This document shows, piece after piece, positions 32,277-46,300 of a DNA stretch of 51,497 nucleotides. The stretch spans positions 1-51,497 of the forward strand of contig JASJFT010000278.1 of assembly GCA_030770425.1 (NCBI GenBank), in the 5' to 3' direction. A program made the translations under genes and the position numbers. The notes under the pieces were generated by a model that saw nothing but the letters and a program-made list of their open reading frames with translations, searched no databases and had not been told where the DNA came from. The first letter of the stretch is position 1. Every line of letters begins with the position of its first letter. This stretch comes from Darksidea phi. Taxonomy: Eukaryota > Ascomycota > Dothideomycetes > Pleosporales > Lentitheciaceae.

Positions 32277-35200
32277 TATTAACTATTTTAAATCTAGGTT
32301 ATATCGAATATAATAACTCTATCTAGCTCACGTAATACTTCTAGAGGAAGTACGATAGGAGCTTCGATAGCGGATCTAGCTACTCTCGTCTAGTAATAGG
32401 TAGCTTAGATAGTAGAGATATAGTAAGCTATAGTATTACTATAAGGAGTACTATAGTAAGTAAGAGTAGGACTTAGTAGGAAAGTAAAAGTTAAGATATC
32501 TAAAAGATATAATAGTAATAAGAAAGGTCTAAAGCCGTTTCTTATATAGATAGACCTATACTATCGGTTTAACTCTACTACGTTTACTAGCGATTAGGAT
32601 AGAATCCTTATAGTAGGTATATATATAATAAGGAAGGTAGTAGTTTAGATATAACCCCTAGTTAATAATTATATAGCTAATAAAGAAACTTCGATAAAGC
32701 GACGCGACGAAATAAAAGTAATATTTATAAATTAGAACTCCTTTAAGGAATAAATATATATAGTCTTTAAAAATATCGACGAGGTCTAGTAAGTAAAACG
32801 TAAGATTTAAAGACTAAAATAGATAAAGTTAATAGGAGCCTATACTACCAAATTTAAATAACTATAGTATAAGATTAATTAGGACGATACTTCTTTTATA
32901 GTTATATACTATAATAGACTTAAGGAAGTAGTTAAAGACGAGCTATCTAGACTTAAGAAGCTAGACGACCTAGTAAAATTAATTAAAATAATAATCTATA
33001 TTAATAATTAACTATATAAACGAGCGCTTAAAAAGTAAGATACTATAGGACTAGTTAGAGTCTATAAGAAGAAGTAGTTAACTCCTAAGCGCGGGTTCTA
33101 TAGGGGTTATAATAAAATAAATATTAATATAGTTTAAGAAAAGAAATATCTAAAGAATAAAAAACGTAAGTAAGATAAGAAGCTATAAAAAGTCCTAGTA
33201 GATAAGATAAAATAACGACGAGATAAGAAAGTATATCTACGTTATAATATATAGGGATACTTCGCTAAAGAATACGGTAATAAAAAAAAGAATATAGGTA
33301 GCTAGAAGAACGCTAAACGTATTAATATAATTAGAGGTATCTACTAAGAGGTAGATAACTAAGGATTATTTCTAGAAGGATAGTTCGACGTAATAGAAGA
33401 AGCGGACGAGGAAATTCCTTATTAATAAGAAGACCTAGAGCTCGAGATTAGAGAACTAAAACTTAACAAGCTAGAGAAGATTAGTATAGAAATAGTTTTC
33501 TAATAATTAGTATATAATAAATATTAGAAGTATAGTAATAGTTAATATATCGCCGAATATTATACTAAGGTAAGAGAGCTAGTTTACGTTACTAGCGACT
33601 AAGGGTAGATAAACGACCTAGAGATTAGAAGGTAGCTACGAGCCCTAGGTATATAGTAAGGGTATTATAATACCTAGAATAACGAAAAAAGGGTAGAAAT
33701 TAGTTATAAAGATATACCGTTATTAGAAGGAAGCTAGGAAGAAGGGCTACGAGAGGTATTAAACTAGAAACTACCTATTAAAGCTAAAAAGACGATAGAT
33801 CTAGATTAGGAACGAGCGAACGGCTTATTCTCCTAATAGGAGGAAGAACCTAGACCTAATAAACGCTATCCCGCGTTTCGATATAAATCTAGGAAACGCT
33901 AGGATAAGATCTAAGAACTAGACGATAATCCTAAGGATTAAGTTATCTACGATAATAAGCTAAAAAACTAGGTTATTATTAGCTATATAAGAGTTATACT
34001 AATAAAGGTATCTAAAAGACGACTCTACGAATTATATAAGAAAGTATTTAATAACTAGCTAGGTTAAAAGTAGATATACGGATTCGCGGACGAAAGGTCC
34101 GAGCTATTATAAATAATAAAGTAGAGTTTATACTTCTATTATTATAGATAGTAAAGGAATACGAAATTTCCTACTAAATTAAGATAAAATCTATATAAGT
34201 AGAACTTAGAGATAGATTACCTATAGAATATAGAGGAGGTATAATTTATCTTAAAATATAAGAAGTAACCCTAGAGGTAAAGAACGTTAGAGACTATCGT
34301 AGATTTAATATTATAGAAATCGGAGATATTAATATAATTATTAGTTATAATTAGCTAGTAAAGTATAATCTATAAATAGATTAGAAGCTATATAGAGTAC
34401 TAGGCTATAAACGAGTAGCTCGAGTCGTAGAAATTAGAAAACTAGGTAGGTCTAGCTATAAGATCTAGTATATACCCTAGAAAGAAAGGATAGACTTAAT
34501 TTTATCTTATAAGATCGCGAGGATCTATAAGAAGAACCTATAAAGAGTTAGTATTATTATAGTACGAAGAGTTACGACTACGTAGAAAGAACTATAACTA
34601 ATAATATCTTAAGATTATAAGAAATTTTAAGAGTTATTTAAAGAATATTTAGATATAGACTTACTAGAGTATTAGGAATAGGATTATAAGATATACCTAA
34701 AAGAAGGTACGAAGCTTAAGCCTAGACCTATATACTTATTAATAGTAGACTAATAAGAAGAATTAAAAGAGTACTTTACGAAGAATCTAGAAAGGAAATA
34801 TATTAGAGAAAGTTAGAGCTCTATAATATTACTAGTTCTATTTATCTTAAAGAAAAATAGAAAGTTATAACTTTATATAGACTATAGGCGTTTAAATAAT
34901 ATTATAAAGAAAAATAAATACCTATTACTATTAATCGAAGAACTTATAAACCGGCTCTAAGGAGTTAAGTAGATTACGAAATTCGATATTTAGAAAGAAT
35001 TTTATAGAATTTGAATAGTAAAAGGGTATAAAAAGTATATAGTATTTAAGACCTAATATAAACTTTATAAGTATAGAATTATACTATTTAGACTAATAAA
35101 TATACTAGTAACGTTTTAGTTAGTTATTAATAGGATATTAAACGAATACTTAGACGTATTCTATATAGTATATCTAGACGATATCCTTATATATAGTAAA

Positions 35201-38200
35201 GGAATACTAGAGGAATATAAAGAATATATAAAGAAAGTACTACGAAAATTATAGTAAAATAGGTTACTACTTTACCTAGATAAATACGAATTCTATAGAA
35301 CGGAAATTAAATATCTAGGTTTTATTATTTTATAAAAAGAAGTATTTATAGACCCTAAGAAAGTATAAACTATAAGGGAGTAGTTAACCTTAATATTAGT
35401 TAAGGACGTATAATTCTTTTTAAGATTCGCTAACTTCTATTAGAAATTTATTAAAGACTACTTAAAGACTATAACTCTATTTACGGAGGTAACTAAGAAA
35501 GAAAAAGGATTTTAATAAAATTAAGAATAATAGGAAGCTTTTAATAAGCTTAAGAATCTATTTATATTAATATCTATATTATAGATATACGACCTAATAA
35601 GGCCTCTTAGAGTAGAAATAGACGTATTAGACTACGTACTAGAAGTAATACTTACCTAATAGAGGAAAGATAGAAAATAGAGACTAGTATTCTACTACTT
35701 ACGTAAGTTTAGTAAAGAAGAAGTAAACTACGACGTTTATAATAAGGAACTTAGTACTATTATATTAGTATTTAAATAATAGAGACTATAGCTCGTAGGA
35801 GCTAAGTATAAGATTAAGGTTATTATAGACTATTAGAACCTTACGAGTTTTATAACTATAAAGAAACTTAATTAATAATAATTCTAATAGTTAGAATTAC
35901 TAGCGAACTACGACTTTAAGATAAGTTACTAACTAAAAATACTAAATAGAGTAACGAACGCTTTTAATAAAAGATTAGACCTTTAAGGTACTAATAAACC
36001 TATTATATACGAACTAGTTCTATAAAAAGAACTAGATAGAACTCTTATATATAACTATATAAGGCTAGTTAAGATTATAATAGTAGTAGATATTAAGAAA
36101 AAATAAAAAAATAAGATCTAAAAAACTATTAAGGACGTTAACGGAATACTAGAGGAAGACGATATATACTTTAATAAAGAAGAATACTTCGCTCTAATAA
36201 ACGACTCGGAGATAAGGCCTTATATACTACTAAGTCTTAGGGAAGACTTAATATAGAAAATCTATAAGAGTAAGATACTAGGATACCTAGGAATCGATAA
36301 AATAGTTAAATATATAGATAGAGAATACCTATTTATTAATATAAAAGAGGAAGTTCGGAAAGTAATAGACGACTATTTAGAATATTCTAAGAATAAACCT
36401 AAGAGATATAAGTCCTATAGAATACTCTAACTACTAGTACTATCTATACGACTATAGACTTATATTATAATAGACTTTATAGTAAAGCTACTACTATTAT
36501 TAGAACTAGGATTAGAAAGATTATATAATACGATTATAATAATTATAAACTAATTAACTAAGGTAGTATACTTTATCTCGATAAATAAAGTAATTATAGT
36601 AGAAAATATAGCTTATAAGGTTAAGAGAATACTTATTATTAATTATAGATTACTAGAATAAATCCTTATAAATAAAGATAAACTATTTATTTTAAAATTT
36701 TAGAGTATACTACTCGTAAAACTAGAAATTAAAAGAAAGCTATCGACTAGCTTTTATCCGTAAACGGATGGTTAGATAAAACGAACGAACTAGACTCTAA
36801 AAGAGTATCTTAGGTTCTATATTAATAAGTTATAGAATAACTAGGTTAAATTATTACTAATAGTATAATTAGTATATAATAGTAAGAAGTCTATAATAAC
36901 TAGATACTTATTATATTATATAAACTACGAGTATAAGCTAATAATTTATAGAGATTTAAAGGATATCGAGAGTATATCTATAAAGGTAGAAGAGAAGGCC
37001 TATTTAATATAAGAATTATATAAAGAACTTAGCGCGTAGATAGTATATAGGAATCTTATAATAGTTAAAATAGTAAATAAAAGAAGGCTCGAGGGACTAA
37101 CCCTTAAGAGGAGGGATAAAATTTTCCTTTTATAACGAAATCTAAAGACTAAATAACTATACGATAAACTAGATAATTTATAAATCGGACTATTCGAAAT
37201 TAAAGAAAAAATAGGACTAGTTAACTATAGACTAAAGCTAGTTAAAGGTATAAGAATATATCTAGTATTCTACGTATTATTACTAGAACTAGTACTAAAA
37301 GACGCCGAGGTAGCTATTAATATTGAACTTAAGAACGAGGAATATAAGGTTAAGAAAATTTAAGGACTATAAAAGTTTGGATATTAGTAGAAATATTTAG
37401 TTAAATAGATAGAATAGCCTACTAGCTAAAATATATAGGAACTAATTAAGAACCTATAGGACTACTAGAGACTAGTTAAGTAGTATTACTAGAGGTACCT
37501 AAAAGTAAAGGCTCCTAACTATTTAGGAAGAAGAAGTTAGCGAACTTATATAGTAAGGGTTACTATAGTAACTTGAGTAAGTTAGAAGAAGTAAAATATT
37601 TAACTTTTTCTTACTTTAACTAATCTAGCTCTTTAAGAGACGTAAGCTTATAACGACGTATTTTAATATTACGACGCTCTAGGTCCCGAAGCTACTTTAA
37701 GAAACGAGCTTTATAAGTACGAAGCTTAGCTATTTAAATAAAAGTTTTATTATAGATAGAACGTATAGTATTTAGCTTAGCCTAAAGGTCGAATTTCTAT
37801 TTATCTACCTTTACCTAATCTCTCTTAGTTACTACTAGGTTATACTTCGATCTACGACGAATATACTCTATATAAAAACTAGACTAAAGGTTAATATAAT
37901 AAGTTTAAGGAGGCTATATAGTATAATAATAAGAATAAGATATTAGTATAGGACGAGAATAAGTAAATAGGTAATCTATAAGATAATAATAATATTCGGA
38001 ACGAGTTATCGTAGGAGTCTTAGGTATTATTAGAACCTAGGAAATTAATTAAGAATAGAGGGTAGTTAACCCTACGTAGACGGCGAATTAATTACTCTTA
38101 TATATTACTAAAAAGACGGAATAACTATAGCCTTAGATAGGCTATATAATATATATACGTAGGATATAGTATAGTTTAGGAAAAGAAACCTATTAAGCGA

Positions 38201-38271
38201 GGGTACTACTAGCTAGGGTATAGCGGGTATAATAAAGCCTTCGAGGATAAAGCTTAGAAGAAGAGAGTAAG

Positions 38272-38706
38272 TATTATAACCCTAGGATTAGAAGGATACA
38301 GGATAAGCTCTAACGTAGCTAGGATAGCCGAGCTATACTTAGTTAGTAATCTAATATTATGTAACTTAGAAGTTATAGAAGTTACTAAGATAACTACTTC
38401 TATAATTACTATAGAAGTTATAGAAGTTATAGAAGTTACTACTTCTACTACTACTACTACTACCTTAAGGAATAAAGACGGGTATAAGAGGATAAAGAAT
38501 CTCTTAGACTTTCTATTTTAATTCCTTATAGTTAATTCTCTTTAGTTTATCTAACGCTTACGAATAAGATTAGATCTTTTCCTAAGTAGTTATTCTAGTA
38601 ATAGAATTCGTTAACTTAACCTTAACCTATTAAAACCTAATAGTACGATAAACGTACTATTAGCCCTAATCCGGATTCCGTATTAAAGTACGTATAATGT
38701 ATAATA
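38272..38706 (+). repeat. 3' LTR of Gypsy element 1 (435 bp)
   Basis: Same length and sequence as the 5' LTR except for transitions (for example tattataacc against tgttataacc at the tip, gataagctc against ggtaagctc). It is followed by ctagt at 38707-38711. Confidence 0.92.
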
Positions 38707-38800
38707 CTAGTATTCTTATATAAATACGTTTCTTAAGCTTTATATTATATTAATAAAAAGTTTACTATAAAAAAATCGTAGGAAATATAATATAGTACTA
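38707..38800 (-). mobile_element. Probable continuation of the split Copia element
   Basis: Directly beyond the Gypsy element, the minus strand reads through stops as VNFLLI.YKA.ETYLYK, resembling the Copia block AFLNG.L.EEVYM that lies upstream of the reverse transcriptase pieces at 31640-31841. Mutations are heavy, so this is tentative. Where it ends is not visible. Confidence 0.4.
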
Positions 38801-40054
38801 TATAGTATAGTATAAATAGAACGAGCGTTCTATATTAGCCTATACCCGTAGTAGGTTCGTTCTATACTCTCTATACTCTCTATACCCTCTATAGCTAGAA
38901 CGTTTTTCTACGAGATTATAGATATATTTTAGTCTATTACTAGGCCTAATAGGGATATTAGACTAATATTTTTATATAAAACTATACTATATTAGGCCTA
39001 GTTTCTTCTATATTTAGGAATAAATTTTATATCTATTAAAAAGATTTATATTTAATAAATAAACTTAATTTTTATAAAAATAATAAGTTTAAAGTTAAAA
39101 ATAAAGCTATTTAATAGATATTAAGCTAATATTTTTAGTTTAAAAAAATATTTATATATAGTATATAAAGTTCTAACGCTAAGAAAAATTTCGCTAGTCT
39201 TCTAGCTAGCTAGAATTACAACGAAAAAATTATTTTATTATTTTAAACCTTTAAAACCTAATATTTTTACTTAGTAAGCTTTTTTAATATAATAATAATT
39301 ATAGGGGGGGCTTTATAATACTAATAGAAGTCTTTCTAGAATCTAACTTTATTAAATACTATTAAATACTACTAAATAGAAGGATATTTCCTAAATAGGA
39401 AGGATTAAGGAAAAGAATCGAATCTATCTAATCTTTAAAGCTTAATAACTTTACTAATACTAGGCCTAATTAGGATATTATTAGCTTATTTTATAGAGAA
39501 TAATTAGTACTATAATTCTATTAAATAATTTCCTAAATAGGACTAGCGCCTAGGCTGCTATAGCCGAATCTATCCCGAACCTGTTCCGAACCTATTCCGA
39601 ACGTGCCAGGCCTGCCAGGGCCATGCAATATAGCGACTAGTCGTAGGGAACCTTAAGTAATATTAAGTAATATTAGGAATATAAAGGGTATAGAGTACGC
39701 CTACTATAGGTATAGACTACCTACTAGCGACGTAATTTCGTAGCGAATCTTTTCCCGATATAAGAAAGACTATTAAAATATTATATTACTTTAACTCTAG
39801 ACTAAACTAATTAGTAATTATAAGTAGAGTACGAAATAAATAAGTAGCTAGTATAGCTACGTAGGTATTATTATATAGCTATTATAGATTATCTTAAATT
39901 ATAATCTAGATCTTAAATTTTAAGAGATAGCTATCTATATTAATTTTATAGGTAAATATCTATATTAATAGTAATACTTTTATATTAGTATTAGTAGCTT
40001 AAAGTAAGATCTTTATAAAGTATCCTTTTATCTATACTAAGTAATATTTTATAT
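38800..40054. repeat. RIP-mutated repeat DNA with a less mutated island at 39.54-39.65 kb
   Basis: AT-rich sequence without readable frames. A short island at about 39543-39640 (e.g. cgtgccaggcctgccagggc) keeps CpA and TpG dinucleotides. A purine-rich run (ataggggggg) is at 39300. No ends of an element could be assigned. Confidence 0.5.
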
Positions 40055-40317
40055 TATAGTATAGTAGTAAAGGGAGCCTCTTAATCGAGTGTTAAAGGCT
40101 TAGGTAAGCGACGGAACGTTAGACTAGGCTTTAAAGAGCTATTATCTAGGAGTATCTTTAGCTAGAGCTTAGAATCTATCCTATTATATAGTAGATAGAA
40201 GAAGTAGTTTAATTAATTAATTATTCAGCCGCCTATTCTATTAATCCTTCCCTTCTATCCCTCTAATTATAGATTATAAGCTTCGCTACTCTATCTCTAA
40301 TATACCTATATACTATA
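40055..40317 (+). repeat. 5' LTR of element 2 (263 bp)
   Basis: It begins tatagtatagtag and ends atatactata, an inverted tip pair that would be TG...CA before RIP. It matches 50430-50692 at equal length with mostly C/T and G/A differences. atat precedes it and atat follows the 3' copy, possibly a short target duplication. Confidence 0.85.
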
Positions 40318-43300
40318 ATTTTTAATAATATCTATAGGGCTTCCGACGGTCTATTAGATTAGAGTAGAGAGAAGAGTTAAATAAAAAAATAATAAAATTA
40401 GAAGTTTTACTATAGCCCTAAGGCTTAATTAATAATATCTAGATATAATAAATACTAAATACTATAAATAGATATATATAGGCTTAGAATAATATAATAG
40501 TACGTCGGATAAAGTAATTAAGATAAGTAATAATAGTATTATAAACTAATACTAGATAATAATAAGAGATTCTCGAAAGAAAGACGCTTAACTAGAATAT
40601 TTTAAAAATTTTAGTAAAAGAAATTATAGAGGATTCTTAAAAGAAAAATATATAGCTAGAATATTTAAAAATCTTAGTATAAGATTAAGAGGGGGGTAGT
40701 ATAACTATATAGCTTCTTATTAAATCTTACTTATTAGTAGAAAGAGAAAAAGGATATAATAATACGAACTACTAACGCTATAGTATAGTTATTAGGTTAG
40801 AAGGCTAATACTAGTATTAATAAATTTAGGTAAAATAATAATACTAACTAGCTTATAAGGATAAAGAAGATATATAAGAGTAATATCTTTTAAAAGATTA
40901 AGAGTACTAGGTATACCCTCTTATTATTATTATTATACTTAGTTAAAACTTTATTAGTTAATATTTAAAATAGTACTAGCTAGTTTTAAATAATTATTCT
41001 TTAAATACTTCTAGTTAAGTAACTAACTACTCTTTAGATAAGAAGAAAACTTATTTAATAAAAAAAAAGGAAAGATCTCTAAGGTTAAAGACTTATTATT
41101 TATTAATATACCTACTAGTACTTTGGAGTAAAACTAGTCTAGGAAAGAAGAAAATAAGAAGAAGAATAAAAAGATAAAATATAATTAGAAGAAGAGATAT
41201 CTAATCTAATTAATTTAGAAAGAACTAGGAAAGGAGAATATCTAGAAGAGTTATTAGCTTTATACTAGAGTTAGTAAAGTTAGCTTAAATAATAGCTTTA
41301 AAAGTAAGGATAAGTTAGACGATAATAAAGATAATATAATAAATTATAAATTTTACTATCTAGAATTCTAAAAGAAGAAGTCTAAGAAGTTATTAGTACT
41401 AGTATTTAATCTACTAATTCTTAGAATAGCTACTATTCTAATTATAAACTAATCCTAGTAACTAATTAATAAGAGAATAAATATTTATTTTTTATTTTTA
41501 CTATATAATTCTAATATATTATTATTTATTAATATAAATATTATATAGTTTCTAGAAGACTATAAGTTTAGTATAGATAGAATAAGATAGAATAAGTAAA
41601 ATAAGAAGAAGTTTCTTTCCTATTTCTATAATTTATTTTAGAGAGTATATATTATTAAGATATATTATTATATATTTCTAGTATAGAGTTAGACTACGTT
41701 TAAATCGGCGCTTTAGAAAGAATATACTAGTAAAGATATTAAATAGTAGAAGACTACTTATACCTTTTTTAAATTATAGCTAGTAGAGGTCTATTAATTA
41801 CCCCTTTTACTTAATAAATACTATTACTAATTCTTAATATATAGTAGTAGAGTATTAAACTAATTATAGATTATAAAGATTAAGCTTAGATAATTATTCT
41901 TTAAAGAGTTAAAGTATAATAACTAAATAATAATTATATTTAATATAGATAAAAAGTACTAATTAGTTAATAGAGATATATATTCCTTTAAGTTAAAGAA
42001 GATATACTAGTACCTCTAATTATTATATAAATAGGAAGAAGCTATACTTATACTAAGTCTAGATATTAGTCTAATAGCTAACTAGCTAGTATATAGGAAG
42101 ATTAAAGCTTATACTAAGTAGTAACTTCCCTATCTAGTTAAGTTCGTACGTTCTTAATAATAGAAGTCTATAGTATTATTAGAAAGACTAATAATAATTA
42201 TTTAGCTATTATTTAATTTTTAGATTAAGTAACTTATTAATAATATAAAAGAATTAGTCTTAATCTAATAGTAGTTTAATATTTAATAATAGAGTATCTT
42301 TATAACCTAATTAGTATTTATATAAGAGAATAATTATTATTATACTTTTTATAAGTTAGTTAAATCTATTCTTTATCTTAAGTATAATAATAGATTATAT
42401 ATAAGCTTTTATAATTAGACGTAAAATCTAAAGATAAATATATAAATAATTAATAATTAAGAGTTCTAGAAGGTAAGATATATTATCTATAACTTAATAG
42501 ACTATTAAATCTAAGAATACCTTCTATAGAGAAAGTTTCTTAATAATAACTAGTATTATAAGAAGAAGAATAAGGAGACTAGCTAATTCGAATAGTATTA
42601 TAGTTTATTTTATCTTTATAGAGAGAAGCTTTATAGCTAAAGATCCTATACTATTCTTAATAATATATAGAAGTATCTTATTTCTTAAATAATAGAGTAT
42701 TATAGAGTAACCGACGTAGAGTTAATAAGACCGTTTACTAATATAAAAGAACTTAATAGAAAGAAAAGCTACCTAGTAACTAATAATAATATAAATACTA
42801 TTAAAATAGTAAATAATACTATCGATAATAGATTATTAACCTTTAAGAAGAAAGGTTTAAAGAAAGCTACGACTTTTTATTATATACTATAAGAATAATT
42901 AGTAATTAAGAGTACTAAAGTATTATTAATAAAAGTAAATAATATTAAGATAAGAGACTAGAATCGTTTTTTTATAGTAGCTAATAAGGTATTAAATAAC
43001 TATATTATAAAGCCGAAATCGAAGGTAAAGATTAAGAATATTAGACCTATTAATCTTCTAGTAGAAGAAGCTAATAAGATAGAATAATATTAATAAGTAA
43101 TTAGAAAGTTTTATAACTCTATTTCTATACTTAATTTAAATAAAGAAGTTATAATAAATATAATAGGATAACCTCTAGATTAAAGAATAATATTAGAAGT
43201 CTTAAGTTTATAGATTATTTAGATAAACTAGAAATCTTAACTAGTTATTAAAAGGAAGCTATCGAAGGTAGTAATTACGTAGATATTTATTAATAAAGAG

Positions 43301-46300
43301 TTAATATATATAGTTTAATAACTAATAATAAGTTTAATCCTAGTTACTATCTTTTAGTAGGAAGTCCGTAGACTAATTATAACTATACTATTATCTTAAG
43401 ACTAGGTTATTAATACTACGTCGAAGCTTCTTAATATAGTTAAATAAATAAGAAGTTAAAGTTCTACTAGTAGGTTAGAAGAGGTATATATTATAAATAG
43501 AAGAGGAATAGTAGTAGACTTAAACCTATTTATACTAATAAAGCTTTAGACTTTATACCTATATTTAGCTTAATAAGTTAAGGAGATACTTAAAGTATAA
43601 ATAACTTAGTACTATAATATTTAAGAAACTAGAAATAGGTATAATAATAAGCTAAATTATATTATAATAGATAAACGTAAATACCTTAAAGGCTAACTTA
43701 GAATAAAAATTATAAAATTAAAGATTTTTATTTATTAGATTATTATTATAGATAATCTTTATAAAGTAATTCTTAATAATAGTATAAAGTTAAATATAAT
43801 ATATCTCTCTATTATATAAGTATTAAATATTTATATTTAGAATAAAGACTAAGGTTACCTCTTATTTAAAGAGTATACTAGAATAGTTATTACTAATAGA
43901 TTAGTAGACGAGTATATAGGAATAGTCTATAATATTTTAATAATAATTAATACTATTATTATATCTACTTATTTTAAAGTTACGAGAAATATTTAGAAAT
44001 TATTAATATTAAGTACTTTCTAATATATAACTATATATTTAAAGATAAAATTTATTCTAATAGATTATTATTATTATAAAATTACTATACTAGATAAACG
44101 AAAGACTATTTTATTTCTTAAGTTAGATTTATTCCTAATAGTAAACTATAAAGTAGATAATAATCTTTTAGAAAAAGTCTAGGGAGTATATCTTTTAGGG
44201 TAGTATATTCCCTATTTTATTAATACTTAGAACTTTAACTACTAGAGAATTAAAAGGGGTTTAATAGAGATATAAAGAATAGTAGTAATATTAATTTAAA
44301 TAACTTAAATAATTATAACTATAGTACTAATAAAGTAGAGGTTAAGAATATATTAGCTTCTACTAAAGTTAATACTATTAACTTCTTATTAAAAGGAGAG
44401 GGTACTAAAGTAGTAGAAGAGGATAAAGAGAAGGAGGGTATTAAGAAGGTAGAAGAAGATATAGAGAAGAAAGAAGAGAAAGAGAAGAATAAAGGGAAGA
44501 TAGAGGTACTAGTATCTTAATAATAGGCGATTAGTAGAGAAATAGATAAAATAAAGGTATTAGAAATATTAATAGTTAGTCGATATTAATAATATTTTAA
44601 ATAAAGTAGATTAATTTATTTAAATAACTATAACGAGAAGTTAGATTTAGATTTAGACCCTAATATTAAGGTTAAGTAAATACTTTTAGAAATAAGTCGA
44701 CGTATTATAAAAAGAAATTAATATTTCTAATAATAAGATAGATAAGTTAATATCCTTTATAAGATAGTTAATAAAAAGGTCTAACCTATTAACGAGCCCT
44801 ACGAGGATACTAAGATAGATTTTAAAAGAAAGAATTAAAAAGAAAGAGCTATCTAATAGTAACTTAAGTATATATTATTAAAAAAGATAGAAGTAGATAT
44901 ATTTAATAGAATCTTTAAGTCTAGATATATAGACTTTCTAAGAAGTTAGTAATTAATACTTAATTAAATAAAGAAGATATATATTAGGAAGGATCTTTAA
45001 TCTATTAAAGTAGAGCTTATATATAAGCTAATATACTATTAAAAGATAGTCTTAGTATAGAATTTCTCGAAAATAATAATTATCTATTTTAATATAACGC
45101 CTTCGTATTAGATTTAGATAGTATCTTATAAGGTCTAATAAATAAAAGGCTTTTAATACCCTAAAAGACTTAAACTAATTACTATTTAAATAATTTATAA
45201 AAGAATCGTCCGAGATATTTTTAAGATATATAATAGTTAATATTATAATCTATAGTTTCTAGTACCTAAGAAGAATAGAGACTATTAATTAATTAATAAT
45301 ACTTAAATCTTAAATAATTTTACTAAGAGGAATACGAACCTTCTATCTTCTATTAATAAATTTTTAGAATAGCTAGCTAGAAAAGCTATCTATTTACTCT
45401 TTAACCTATTCTTAGGCTATAATTAAATACTACTTTATATAAGTTTAAGGAATAAGATAACTTTTTAGATATTTATTAAGCTAGTAAAATAGTATACTAT
45501 TTTAATAGGTATAACTAATTTAGTAGTAGTATTTTAAAGGGTAGTAATAAAGATTCTAGAGAAGTATTTCCTTAATATATTACTATTTATCGATAATATC
45601 GTAGTAGCTAGTCCTTCTAGTACTTATAATAAAGAAGAAGTATTACTAAGAATCTATCGATATATATTTAAGTATATTTAAAAACTAGATATAGTAATAG
45701 TAAATATTAAATATATAGAAGTAATAATATTAAATACTAAGTTCTATTAAGAAGTCTCTTAACTAGATATCGTAGGCTATAAAGTAGATATTAAAGAATA
45801 ATTTCCTAATAGTAGTAAGATAGTAAAGATCTAGGACTAGCTAGAATATAAAAATATTAAAGAGGTTTAATAGTTTATTAGGATTTATATTTATTATTAG
45901 TAATAAATCTTTTACTTCTTTTTTAAGATAGAATTCTTATTCTAATTACTTTATAAGAACGTTAAATAGATATAGAAAGAGTTTTAAAGAGAAGTTATAA
46001 GAATCTTAAAGACTAATATTATATTAGTACCTACTTTAGTAATACTAGATATTAAATTAGAATATTAAGTCTATTTATATATAAATACTAGTTAATAAGA
46101 TAATAAAGTAGTACTCGAATAGATTAGAAAGGATAATCTTTAATATTCTATTAGGTTTAAAAGTATACTATAGTCTAAGACTAAATTAAAGTAGTACTTT
46201 ACTAAGTTAAAATATAAGGTAATACTCTAAATATTAAAAAAGTTTAGTCTATATCTTTATAGTATCTAATTTACTATTAAGACTAATACTAGTACCTTAA

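Larger units (their letters stand above)
31842..38706 (+). mobile_element. Ty3/Gypsy LTR retrotransposon 1, RIP-inactivated (6865 bp)
   Basis: It is bounded by two 435-bp LTRs and a 5-bp duplication. The plus-strand pol order fits Gypsy: a mutated Gag zinc knuckle near 33240-33285 (GYFAKEYG), reverse transcriptase with KFDI at about 34977 and YLDDILIYS at 35171-35197, then RNase H. An integrase zinc-finger-like region is near 36290-36420, and the integrase core is around 36465 (IIIDFIVKL). All frames are broken by TAG/TAA from Gln, Arg and Trp codons. It cannot encode functional protein. It is inserted in the Copia reverse transcriptase. Confidence 0.9.
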
